Assembly: GCA_964552035.1 (NCBI GenBank)
Contig: CAZKFN010000035.1
Coordinates: 1 to 20,032 of the forward strand
DNA: 20,032 bases
Direction of reading: 5' to 3'
From: CAZKFN01 sp964552035
Lineage (GTDB): Bacteria; Bacteroidota; Bacteroidia; Flavobacteriales_E; Vicingaceae
Shown here: piece by piece, positions 7,324 through 14,432 of the stretch
Layout: the number at the start of each line of letters is the position of its first letter
Position numbering within the stretch: position 1 is the first letter of the stretch
Notes under the pieces: model-generated
The model's input: the letters and a program-made list of their open reading frames with translations, nothing else
Database searches by the model: none
What the model was told of the DNA's origin: nothing
Program-made: the position numbers and the translations under genes

Positions 7324-7860
7324 TTATCTTTTAAGATTTAATGCTTCTAATTTCTTTTGCAATAGAGACCTAGCTCTAGAGTACTGGGATTTAGAAGTGT
7401 TTTGTGAAATATCTAGTTTTTTTGCAATTTCTTTATGTGAGTAGCCTTCAATGGCGTATAGGTTAAAAACGGTCCTATAACCTTTGGGTAGTGTTCTGAT
7501 TATACTTAACAAATCATCTGCCTGCATTTTCTCAATTATTTCTTGCTTACCTTCTACCTTATATTCAATTTCTGTTATGTCAACATCAAATCTACTGGCT
7601 TTAATTCGACGTAGGTAATCTAAAGCCGTATTTATCATTATTCTTCTTATCCAACCTTCAATAGAACCTTTGCCAGAGAAAGTTCCAATTTTATTAAAAA
7701 CTTTAATAAAACCATCTTGTACAATATCTTGGGCTTCTTCATAACTATCAACATAGCGGCAACAGATTCCCGTCATCTTTTTCACGTACTTGTCAAAAAG
7801 ATACTTTTGGGCATCACTTTCATTTGCCTTACAGCCTTTAAGCATTTCTTCATCACTCAT
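7324..7860 (-). CDS. ECF-type RNA polymerase sigma factor (sigma-70 family)
   Basis: This protein directs RNA polymerase to a specific set of promoters. The 178-residue reading has both ECF domains: region 2 (about 15-85, with YEEAQDIVQDGFIKVF and GSIEGWIRRIMINTALDYLRR) and region 4 (about 115-175, with LPKGYRTVFNLYAIEGYSHKEIAKKL and SQNTSKSQYSRARSLLQ). It lacks sigma region 3, as ECF factors do. I start at the ATG 7860-7858 because MSDEEMLKGC matches the usual N-terminus; an in-frame TTG at 7884 would add eight residues. The downstream gene, 4 nt away, encodes a membrane protein with an anti-sigma-like N-terminus, so the activity is probably held at the membrane. The target genes are unknown. 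A 120-bp spacer separates it from the histidine kinase upstream on the same strand. Confidence 0.92.
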   Translation of the reverse strand: MSDEEMLKGCKANESDAQKYLFDKYVKKMTGICCRYVDSYEEAQDIVQDGFIKVFNKIGTFSGKGSIEGWIRRIMINTALDYLRRIKASRFDVDITEIEYKVEGKQEIIEKMQADDLLSIIRTLPKGYRTVFNLYAIEGYSHKEIAKKLDISQNTSKSQYSRARSLLQKKLEALNLKR

Positions 7861-7980
7861 CAATTTATCTTCAAACTCACTCAAGATATTACTGTTATAT
7901 AGATGTTATTTTATAAGTTTTGGTTGCATGGGATTCACAATAAATGAAAATATTGCTTTTAGGTATAATATTACGCTATT

Positions 7981-9033
7981 CTATGCCTTTTTCAAAGTAA
8001 AAGAGAAAGTTGATCCTTCACCTAACTCTGATTGAACATTTATGGTTTGATTATGTGCTTCAATAATGTGTTTTACAATTGCTAAACCCAAACCTGAACC
8101 TCCTTCTTTTCTCGATCGCCCCTTGTCAACTCTATAAAAACGCTCAAACAATCGGGGTAAATGCTCTTCTGAAATCCCCGAACCATTGTCTGAAATTTCT
8201 ACTAAAATATTTTTGTCCATATCGTAAAACTTAATTTTACTTTCTCCGTTTTCTTTCCCATAATTAATAGAATTGATTAATAAATTAGAAAAAACTTGAG
8301 CAATTTTAGTGAGATCCGCTTTTACCCATATAGGAAAATCTGATGACTCTAGGTGAATAGAAATCCCCTTTCCTTTGCTTATATATTGAATAGAATCAAT
8401 AACCTCTTCAGCCAGTTTGTTAAGGTCAAATTTCTCATCATTTAATTGTATTTTATTGGATTCTAATTTTGAGATTTCATCTAAATCATTTACAATTTCA
8501 ATCATTCTTGAAATGCTTTTTTGGGCTTTCATCAAAAAGGAACGATTGATTTTTTTATCTTCTAATCCTCCTTCTAATAGAGTTAATACATATCCTTGGA
8601 TACTAAATAGAGGAGTTCTTAGTTCGTGAGATACATTTCCCATAAATTCCTTTCTAAACCTTTCTTGAGCTGTTAGCCTTTCAATTTCTTTTTTATTATT
8701 CTTGTCCCATTCGATAACGGCCTCGTTAATCTTTCCAAAAATATCCTCATCCGTTGTTAATGTATGAGCTCCTTTTTTTAAACCTACTTTGGCATCGTGA
8801 ATGGTCCGGTAAACTAACCTAAATTTTTGTTCAATAAACAACATGATTCCCCATAGGGAAATAAAATAACTCAAGAGAAATGAAATCAAAAAAAGTAAAA
8901 ATGTAAAGAGAAAATTTAGGGGAAGATAGTAAATCCAAATTAAAGTGCCACCTATGCTGATGGCGCTGCTGACGATAAAAGATAACAGCAATGCAATTTG
9001 TTTGGGGTTTAAGTTTTTGGAAGAAAGCTTCAT
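7981..9033 (-). CDS. Membrane sensor histidine kinase (PhoR-like core)
   Basis: This is the kinase of a two-component pair with the response regulator upstream. It is 350 residues from the ATG at 9033, one nt after the regulator's stop; a TTG at 9048 would add five residues. Two membrane helices (about 11-35 and 39-66) are joined by only a few residues, so there is almost no periplasmic sensor. No PAS domain is evident. A linker (67-125) leads to the HisKA dimerisation domain with phospho-acceptor His136 (NVSHELRTPLFSIQGY). The ATPase domain follows with the N box (SNLLINSINYG), G1 (EISDNGSGI), F box (LFERFYRVDKGRSRKEGG) and G2 (GSGLGLAIVKHII). The kinase must sense a membrane, internal or partner-borne signal. 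The core resembles PhoR, but I cannot assign phosphate control. Confidence 0.92.
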   Translation of the reverse strand: MKLSSKNLNPKQIALLLSFIVSSAISIGGTLIWIYYLPLNFLFTFLLFLISFLLSYFISLWGIMLFIEQKFRLVYRTIHDAKVGLKKGAHTLTTDEDIFGKINEAVIEWDKNNKKEIERLTAQERFRKEFMGNVSHELRTPLFSIQGYVLTLLEGGLEDKKINRSFLMKAQKSISRMIEIVNDLDEISKLESNKIQLNDEKFDLNKLAEEVIDSIQYISKGKGISIHLESSDFPIWVKADLTKIAQVFSNLLINSINYGKENGESKIKFYDMDKNILVEISDNGSGISEEHLPRLFERFYRVDKGRSRKEGGSGLGLAIVKHIIEAHNQTINVQSELGEGSTFSFTLKKA

Positions 9034-9034
9034 T

Positions 9035-9709
9035 TTATTGGTCTTCAAATTTATAACCTACTCCTTTTATGGTTTTAATTAATTCATTTCCCAACTTTTC
9101 TCTCAGCTTTCGGATGTGTACATCTATAGTCCTATCGCCTACAATTACATCGCCTCCCCATATTTCACTCATAATCAGGTTTCTGTCGCAAACCTTTCCA
9201 ACATTGCTCATCAATAAAGAGAGTAATTCAAATTCTTTTTTTGGCAATTCAATTTTATTCCCCTTTTGCTCAACGATATATTTTTCCCTATCAATTAGAA
9301 TTCCTGAAGCTTGAATAATAGTTTTTCTCAAAGCATGATGCCTCCTCAATAAAGCTTTGATTTTACTTACCAAAACTCTAGGTTTTATGGGCTTAACAAT
9401 ATAATCATCAGCACCAATATCTAAACCCTTAATTTGCGAATAGTCTTCATTTTTGGCAGTTAAAAAAATAATAAGAGTATTTTTTAGAGAGGGAATTTCT
9501 CGCATCCTTTGACAAGTTTCTATCCCATCCATTTCAGGCATCATAATGTCCAGAATGATTAGGCTTGGATGAATTTTTTGAGCCAAGGAAATTGCTTTTT
9601 TACCATTATCAGCTATTGAAATTTGATAGTTTTCTTTTTTTAGGTTGTAACTAATAATTTCTATAATGTCTGGATCATCATCCACCAATAGTATTTTTCC
9701 TTTTTTCAT
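9035..9709 (-). CDS. OmpR/PhoB-family response regulator
   Basis: This 224-residue DNA-binding regulator is the partner of the downstream kinase. The receiver domain (1-120) has the acidic pocket (VDDDP, residues 9-13), phospho-acceptor Asp54 in LIILDIMMPEMDG, the Thr of IIFLTAKN and a conserved Lys in DDYIVKPIKPRVL. The winged-helix effector domain (about 130-222) shows the ELPKKEFELLSLLMSN strand and DRTIDVHIRKLREKLG recognition helix, ending GVGYKF. The ATG is at 9709-9707. A near-consensus box TACCTTCG (9740-9733, minus) may be its promoter. The pair could form a longer transcript with the sigma gene, since all lie on the minus strand, but a 120-bp spacer makes this uncertain. Confidence 0.93.
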   Translation of the reverse strand: MKKGKILLVDDDPDIIEIISYNLKKENYQISIADNGKKAISLAQKIHPSLIILDIMMPEMDGIETCQRMREIPSLKNTLIIFLTAKNEDYSQIKGLDIGADDYIVKPIKPRVLVSKIKALLRRHHALRKTIIQASGILIDREKYIVEQKGNKIELPKKEFELLSLLMSNVGKVCDRNLIMSEIWGGDVIVGDRTIDVHIRKLREKLGNELIKTIKGVGYKFEDQ

Positions 9710-9808
9710 CTAAGGCTGAAGATAAATTTTTACGAAGGTAAGAATATGTAGTTATACCTTAAAGTAAATTCGGTTTTTTGCTCAACTTTTACCCTCATTT
9801 TGTTTTCG

Positions 9809-9816
9809 TACTTTTG
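9809..9816 (+). promoter_or_regulatory. -7 promoter box (TACTTTTG) of the M1 peptidase gene
   Basis: TACTTTTG matches TAnnTTTG exactly and lies 17 nt before the ATG at 9834, within a 124-bp spacer between divergent genes. No clear -33 element was found. Confidence 0.5.
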
Positions 9817-9833
9817 ATTTTAAATACACGATT

Positions 9834-11642
9834 ATGAAGAAGATTTATCAACTTTTTGTGCTCCCCTTTTTAGGGCTAATTTTTGCATGTGGATCACCAC
9901 AGAATGGGAAAAATGAGGAAAATGCTGAGTCAATAGAAAAAAATACTCTTGAATTAGACCTTCATGATCCTCATTCCTTTTCTAAGCCTATGGATGCTGT
10001 TGTTAAACACTTGAATTGGAAAGCAGAAGTAGATTTTGAACAACAAATGATAAGAGCAAATGCAACTTATACTATTGATAATGTTCGGAATGTTGATTCC
10101 ATATATCTGGATATTAGAAACCTAAAAATAAAAGAGATAAGCGACGGAGAAAAAAAATTAGCGTATTCTGAGAATTTTAAAGATGAGGTTTTGGGTAGTG
10201 AATTAGCTATTGAAATTCATGAAAATACGGGAAAAATTAGCATAGAATACGAAACAACTGAGGGTTCTGATGCCCTACAATTTTTAAGTCCAATACAAAC
10301 AGCTGATAAAAAGTCGCCTTTTTTATTTACCCAATCTCAAGCTATTTTAGCAAGAACTTGGATTCCATGTCAGGATAGTCCGGGTATTCGCTTTACTTAT
10401 CAAGCAGAGGTAAAAGTTCCTCAAGGAATGCTGGCTTTAATGAGTGCAAAAAATCCAGTAGAACTGAATCCTGAAGGAATTTATCATTTTACAATGGAAA
10501 GACCTATACCATCTTATTTGTTGGCTTTAGCCGTTGGGGATATTCAATATCAAAAATTGGGGGAGATAACTGGAGTGTATGCTGAATCTTCTGTTATAGA
10601 AGCGGCTGCCTATGAATTAGAAGAAGTTCAAAATATGGTGGATGCTGCCGAACGTTTATATGGAGATTATCGCTGGGGGAAATACGATGTTATCTTTTTG
10701 CCCCCCTCTTTCCCATTTGGAGGAATGGAAAATCCTAGGTTAACTTTTGCAACTCCTACAATTATTGCTGGAGATCGCTCATTAACAGGCTTGGTAGCCC
10801 ATGAATTAGCACATTCTTGGTCAGGGAATTTAGTTACTAATGCCAGTTGGGAAAGTATATGGCTCAACGAAGGTTTTACGGTTTATATCGAACAAAGATT
10901 GATGGAGGAAATTTATGGAGAGGATTATGAAAAAATGTTGACCATTTTAAAATATCAAGATTTATTAAAAGAGATAGAAGGCTTAAAAAAAGATGATCGT
11001 ATGCCCGATACCCGTTTGGCAGTCAACCTGCAAGGAAGAGATCCAGATGTTGGATTAACTAGAGTGCCATACAATAAAGGGCTTTTCTTGTTAAAGTTAA
11101 TTGAAGAAACAGTTGGAAGAGCTGAGTGGGATAAGTTTATGAAAACTTATTTTGAGGAATTCGCCTTTAAAGTAATGACTTCTGACGGGTTTGTTACTTA
11201 TATTAATAGGGAGCTATTGGATAAAAATCCAGACTGGAAAGAAGCAATAAGGCTAGAAGAATGGGTATATGAGGAAGGGTTGCCTGATAATTGCCCTAAA
11301 GTTAAATCAGATCGATTTGTGAAAGTTGAAAAACAATTTGCAACTTGGATAGATGGAGGAAAAACAGAAGATATACAAACTGATGAATGGGCTACCGCAG
11401 AGTGGATGCACTTTTTACGATTGCTACCAAATGATATGACGGAAAATCAAATGCAAGATTTAGATAAAGTTTTTGGCTTTACAACTATTGGAAATGCCGA
11501 AATAAAATGTGCTTGGTTTGAAAAGGTAATTCCTAATAATTATGCACCAGCAGACCAAGCTACAGAAGATTTCTTAGTGATTGTTGGATTGAGAAAGTTT
11601 TTGGAACCTATTTATCAAGCTGTACTTCAATCGGATAATTGA
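9834..11642 (+). CDS. M1 family (LTA4H-like) lipoprotein aminopeptidase, ended early by UGA
   Basis: This zinc aminopeptidase trims N-terminal residues from peptides and is probably anchored as a lipoprotein. The signal MKKIYQLFVLPFLGLIFACG ends in a lipobox-like IFAC with Cys19. The M1 active site is complete: exopeptidase motif FGGMENPRLTF and zinc motif HELAHSW followed 18 residues later by the Glu of LNEGF. The order of N-domain, catalytic domain and helical C-terminal domain resembles leukotriene A4 hydrolase. The reading stops at TGA (11640-11642) after 602 residues. The same frame, however, continues for 29 sense codons that read like the missing LTA4H-type C-terminal helices, to a TAG at 11730-11732. 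The catalytic part is intact, so the protein may still work. TGA also ends rnpA, so it is a real stop here. Either a recent nonsense change or a base error is likely. Confidence 0.88.
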   Translation: MKKIYQLFVLPFLGLIFACGSPQNGKNEENAESIEKNTLELDLHDPHSFSKPMDAVVKHLNWKAEVDFEQQMIRANATYTIDNVRNVDSIYLDIRNLKIKEISDGEKKLAYSENFKDEVLGSELAIEIHENTGKISIEYETTEGSDALQFLSPIQTADKKSPFLFTQSQAILARTWIPCQDSPGIRFTYQAEVKVPQGMLALMSAKNPVELNPEGIYHFTMERPIPSYLLALAVGDIQYQKLGEITGVYAESSVIEAAAYELEEVQNMVDAAERLYGDYRWGKYDVIFLPPSFPFGGMENPRLTFATPTIIAGDRSLTGLVAHELAHSWSGNLVTNASWESIWLNEGFTVYIEQRLMEEIYGEDYEKMLTILKYQDLLKEIEGLKKDDRMPDTRLAVNLQGRDPDVGLTRVPYNKGLFLLKLIEETVGRAEWDKFMKTYFEEFAFKVMTSDGFVTYINRELLDKNPDWKEAIRLEEWVYEEGLPDNCPKVKSDRFVKVEKQFATWIDGGKTEDIQTDEWATAEWMHFLRLLPNDMTENQMQDLDKVFGFTTIGNAEIKCAWFEKVIPNNYAPADQATEDFLVIVGLRKFLEPIYQAVLQSDN

Positions 11643-11732
11643 AAAGAGCGCGCTTTGGAAATTTATAAAAAGGCAAGGCCTAATTACCATGCAGTATCAA
11701 GAATAACAATAGATCAACTCTTAGGAGTGTAG
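11643..11732 (+). other. In-frame orphaned C-terminus of the M1 peptidase
   Basis: Directly after the UGA the same frame reads KERALEIYKKARPNYHAVSR and then ITIDQLLGV to a TAG stop. The pattern A-L-x-I-Y-x-K-A-(R)-x-x-Y-H-x-V is that of the last helices of LTA4H-like M1 peptidases. A one-base change of TGA to GGA or TGG would restore a 632-residue protein. The next gene, trmB, begins 6 nt after this TAG, the tight spacing expected if the longer reading was the ancestral one. Confidence 0.7.
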
Positions 11733-11738
11733 TAGATT

Positions 11739-12431
11739 ATGGCAGGTAAAATGAAATTGCAGCGCTTTGAAGAGGTAGATACTTTTTCAAATGTTTTTCA
11801 ACCAAAAACTGAAGAGGTTTTTAGGGCAGACTATAAAATGAAAGGACGTTGGAATTCCAATTATTTTAAAAATACCCATCCTATAGTTTTAGAATTGGGT
11901 TGTGGAAAAGGGGAGTACAGTGTGGGAATGGCTAGAAAATTTCCCAATAAAAATTTTATTGGAGTAGATATTAAAGGGGCTCGAATGTGGAGGGGTGCAA
12001 AAACAGCACTAGAGGAGAGGATTAAAAATGTAGGGTTTTTACGAACGAGAATTGAGTTTATTGAGGGTTGTTTTGCTAAAGATGAGGTTTCTGAAATTTG
12101 GATTACTTTTCCAGATCCTCAGCCAAAAGATAGACAAGAGAAAAAAAGGTTGACAGGGCCTTTATTTATCAAACGTTATCTTAGCTTTTTAAAAAAAGGA
12201 GGTTGCATTCATTTAAAAACAGACAATCAATTTTTTTATGAATACAGCCTAGCACAAGCGCAAGAGAATCATTATAAAATTATAGAAGCTACTGCTGATT
12301 TGTATGCCGAAAAAATAAAAGAGTACGACGAAGTGATGAAAGAGATATTAAGTATCCAAACGCATTATGAAAAAATTTTTACAAATAAGGGGCATAGAAT
12401 CCATTATTTAAAATTTATTCCTCATGGTTAA
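11739..12431 (+). CDS. trmB: tRNA (guanine-N7-)-methyltransferase
   Basis: TrmB methylates G46 in the variable loop of many tRNAs using S-adenosylmethionine, in the cytoplasm. The 230-residue protein has the Rossmann SAM motif VLELGCGKGEYS (50-61), an acidic residue after strand 2 (FIGVDIKG), the family-defining ITFPDPQPKDRQEKKRL segment (122-138) with its PDPxPK motif, and HLKTDNQFFYEYS. The ATG at 11739 is preceded by the orphaned tail of the M1 gene, so the genes are probably co-transcribed. Its last 8 nt overlap the next gene. Length and motifs are normal. Confidence 0.95.
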   Translation: MAGKMKLQRFEEVDTFSNVFQPKTEEVFRADYKMKGRWNSNYFKNTHPIVLELGCGKGEYSVGMARKFPNKNFIGVDIKGARMWRGAKTALEERIKNVGFLRTRIEFIEGCFAKDEVSEIWITFPDPQPKDRQEKKRLTGPLFIKRYLSFLKKGGCIHLKTDNQFFYEYSLAQAQENHYKIIEATADLYAEKIKEYDEVMKEILSIQTHYEKIFTNKGHRIHYLKFIPHG

Positions 12432-12783
12432 ACCTCAAAAACTCTCTGAAAAAAATAAAGACTTTTTTGAACAAGTTTATGCAGTTGTTCGTGAGATTCC
12501 TAGAGGGAGAGTGACTTCTTATGGAGCAATTGCTGCTTATTTAGGAAGTAAAAGAGGAGCTAGAATGGTAGGCTGGGCTATGAATAAAGCACATCAACAA
12601 AAGGAGTATGTTCCAGCTCATCGAGTGGTAAATCGAAATGGAGTTTTGACAGGGAAACATCATTTTCCCGAAAAACATTCTATGCAAGAAGCGTTAGAAA
12701 AAGAAGGACTAATTGTAGAAGATAATTCTATAAAGGACTTTTTTGTCCACTTTTGGGATCCCAATCGGGAATTAGATTTTTAA
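12424..12783 (+). CDS. Alkyltransferase-like protein (MGMT family without catalytic Cys)
   Basis: This 119-residue protein belongs to the DNA-binding domain family of O6-alkylguanine-DNA methyltransferase. It keeps the winged-helix core FFEQVYAVVREIPRGRVTSYGAIAAYLG and the Arg47 (GARMVGWAM) that probes base stacking. The active-site motif PCHRV is replaced by PAHRV (Pro64-Ala65-His66-Arg67-Val68), so the alkyl-accepting cysteine is missing. Such ATL proteins cannot repair by transfer; studied members (with PWHRV) bind O6-alkylguanine and hand it to nucleotide excision repair. The same role is inferred here. The N-terminal domain of full MGMT is absent, as usual for ATLs. The ATG lies within the last codons of trmB (8-nt overlap), so the two are translationally linked. 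Confidence 0.85.
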   Translation: MVKPQKLSEKNKDFFEQVYAVVREIPRGRVTSYGAIAAYLGSKRGARMVGWAMNKAHQQKEYVPAHRVVNRNGVLTGKHHFPEKHSMQEALEKEGLIVEDNSIKDFFVHFWDPNRELDF

Positions 12784-12792
12784 AAATATTGG

Positions 12793-12812
12793 TTTTACTT
12801 AAAAAAGTAAAA
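12793..12812 (+). terminator. Weak A/T hairpin after the trmB-ATL operon
   Basis: TTTTACTT (12793-12800) and AAGTAAAA (12805-12812) form a perfect 8-bp stem with an AAAA loop, 9 nt after the stop of the ATL gene; TTCTTTTT occurs about 10 nt later. The stem has only one G-C pair, so it would be weak. Confidence 0.3.
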
Positions 12813-12885
12813 ATTAATACTTCTTTTTAATGTTATTTATTTGCTTATATATCAGAGTCTTACTATGATGAAAAAGCCTAGAAAG

Positions 12886-12904
12886 AGACTTAAATTTTAA
12901 GTCT
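12886..12904. repeat. Perfect short palindrome upstream of mrp
   Basis: AGACTTAAA (12886-12894), one T, then TTTAAGTCT (12896-12904) form a perfect inverted repeat with 9-bp arms. It lies 43 bp before the mrp promoter box. It could be an operator or part of a terminator (ATTGATTTT follows); the sequence alone does not decide. Confidence 0.45.
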
Positions 12905-12946
12905 ATTGATTTTGTAAAAATCTTTAGTTTTCGATTATACATTCCT

Positions 12947-12954
12947 TAACTTTG
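12947..12954 (+). promoter_or_regulatory. -7 promoter box (TAACTTTG) of mrp
   Basis: TAACTTTG is an exact TAnnTTTG match and ends 6 nt before the ATG at 12961. The expected transcription start falls at or next to the start codon, so the mrp mRNA is probably leaderless. This is also why the upstream TTG at 12952, which lies in the box, was not taken as the start. Confidence 0.55.
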
Positions 12955-12960
12955 TCTCTT

Positions 12961-14022
12961 ATGGAAGAGATAACTTTTGATAAAATTTTAGATGCTCTGG
13001 CTTATGTTATGGAGCCAGACCTTAAAAAGGATATTGTAACCTTAGATTTAGTATCTAAAGTTGATTATAAAAATGGCAGGATAAGTTTTGATTTACAAGT
13101 CTCAAACCCTGCTATGCATTATAAAAAGAGAATGGAGGAAGCTTGTGAGCATCAGCTTAAGCGCTTCTTTGGGAAAGATATTGAAGTAGAGGCAAACATC
13201 ACAGCGATGGGCAAAGCTCATGAACGTAAGCCTGAGCATAGGACTCTATTGCCGGGTGTTCAACATATTATAGCTGTTGCATCTGGGAAAGGAGGAGTGG
13301 GAAAATCTACAATAGCTGCCAACCTAGCTGCTGGCTTAGCTAAAAAAGGCTTTTCTGTTGGAATTGTTGATGCTGATATTTATGGCCCTTCTGTACCGGC
13401 AATGTTTGATGTGGGTGACCAAAGACCAACCATGATGAAAGTGGACAATAAAGAGTTTATTAAACCCATTGAAAGTTACGGGATAAAAATGCTTTCTATT
13501 GGGTTTTTCTCAACACCAGATCAGGCAGTTGTTTGGAGAGGTCCTATGGCAACCAAGGCGTTAACTCAATTGTTTAAAGATGCTTATTGGGGAGATTTAG
13601 ACTTTATGATTATAGACTTACCTCCAGGAACAGGAGACGTTCACCTTACTATGGTACAGCAAATTCCTCTAACTGGAGCCGTAGTTGTTAGTACGCCTCA
13701 AGAAATTGCTTTAGTCGATGTTAGAAAAGCTTTGAGCATGTTTAATATGCCTCAGATTAATGTACCTGTTCTAGGATTAGTAGAAAATATGTCCTACTTT
13801 ACCCCAGAAGAATTACCGGATAAAAAATATTATTTATTTGGAGAGCATGGTGCAAAAGATTTAGCAGAAAGAATGAACATTAATTATTTAGGAGAAATTC
13901 CTATTGTTCAAAGCATTAGAGAAGCTGGGGATGCAGGTAGGCCTGCAGTTTTTCAAGAAAACACCCCTCAGGCCAAGGCTTTAGAGGAAATGGTTGATAA
14001 TGTACTTGAACAAATCAAGTAA
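12961..14022 (+). CDS. mrp: Mrp/ApbC-family P-loop ATPase (Fe-S cluster carrier)
   Basis: Mrp proteins are cytoplasmic ATPases thought to carry or deliver Fe-S clusters. The 353-residue protein has an N-terminal MIP18/DUF59 domain (about 1-85) and a deviant Walker A, SGKGGVGKST (108-117), followed by the switch and Walker B-like parts VDADIYGPSVP and MIIDLPPGTGDVHL. Near the C-terminus, where many Mrp/ApbC proteins have a CxxC that holds the bridging cluster, this protein reads ENMSYFTPEELPDKKYY with no cysteine; Cys62 is its only cysteine. From memory this substitution is shared by Bacteroidota homologues. The ATG at 12961 was chosen over a TTG at 12952. An Nfu-type gene lies 94 nt downstream, supporting an Fe-S role. 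Confidence 0.9.
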   Translation: MEEITFDKILDALAYVMEPDLKKDIVTLDLVSKVDYKNGRISFDLQVSNPAMHYKKRMEEACEHQLKRFFGKDIEVEANITAMGKAHERKPEHRTLLPGVQHIIAVASGKGGVGKSTIAANLAAGLAKKGFSVGIVDADIYGPSVPAMFDVGDQRPTMMKVDNKEFIKPIESYGIKMLSIGFFSTPDQAVVWRGPMATKALTQLFKDAYWGDLDFMIIDLPPGTGDVHLTMVQQIPLTGAVVVSTPQEIALVDVRKALSMFNMPQINVPVLGLVENMSYFTPEELPDKKYYLFGEHGAKDLAERMNINYLGEIPIVQSIREAGDAGRPAVFQENTPQAKALEEMVDNVLEQIK

Positions 14023-14116
14023 ATAAAATGTTAGAAATAAACCTTGTTTAAGGCACCTTATAAACAGTGTTTTACATAAGTTTAAATTGAGAATTAATGA
14101 GGAAAATTAAACAGTA

Positions 14117-14368
14117 ATGGAAACAACAATGAATAATAAAGAATTGATTGAAAAGATTGAAGCAGCAATCGATCAATTACGACCATTTTTAGAAGCCGAC
14201 GGAGGTGATGTTCGTTTGTTACGTGTAAAAGACAATGTTGCTGAGGTGGAATTGTTGGGGACCTGCAAGGATTGCAGTATGTCGGCAATGACCCTTAAAG
14301 CAGGAATAGAGCAGGCTGTTATTGATGCTGTGCCACAGATTGTTGCAGTTGAGGCAGTTGATAGTTAA
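14117..14368 (+). CDS. NifU C-terminal (Nfu) domain Fe-S scaffold protein
   Basis: This small 83-residue protein is a stand-alone Nfu domain. Nfu domains receive a [4Fe-4S] cluster from the SUF machinery and pass it to client enzymes, usually as a dimer bridging the cluster with a CxxC from each chain. The core shows IEAAIDQLRPFLEADGGDVRLL, then VELLGTCKDCSMSAMTL with Cys50 and Cys53, and ends in an amphipathic helix and AVDS. Two in-frame ATGs, 14117 and 14129, are possible; the domain is complete with either. It follows mrp on the same strand, and the sufABC genes lie 3.4 kb further on. A strong terminator follows. Confidence 0.92.
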   Translation: METTMNNKELIEKIEAAIDQLRPFLEADGGDVRLLRVKDNVAEVELLGTCKDCSMSAMTLKAGIEQAVIDAVPQIVAVEAVDS

Positions 14369-14432
14369 TCGATTTTCGTAAACTAAATAATCAGTCAACT
14401 GTAAATCGACAATAAATATATTTTAAAAACTT

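Noticed and set aside
7861..7980. Small gene or promoter between the histidine kinase and the sigma factor
   Set aside because: No coding frame with family resemblance and no exact TAnnTTTG box on the minus strand were found, so nothing was called.
11640..11642. UGA recoded as Trp or selenocysteine in the M1 gene
   Set aside because: UGA is used as the stop of rnpA in this window, no other in-frame UGA is seen, and no selenocysteine-type hairpin is evident after the codon. Mutation or base error is simpler.
12952..12960. TTG start of mrp at 12952
   Set aside because: The TTG lies inside the -7 box TAACTTTG, and the ATG at 12961 gives the usual N-terminus.
14046..14065. Imperfect hairpin (GTTTAAGG with CCTTATAAAC) between mrp and the Nfu gene
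   Set aside because: It has a 2-nt loop and a bulge and no T run; too weak to call an attenuator or terminator.
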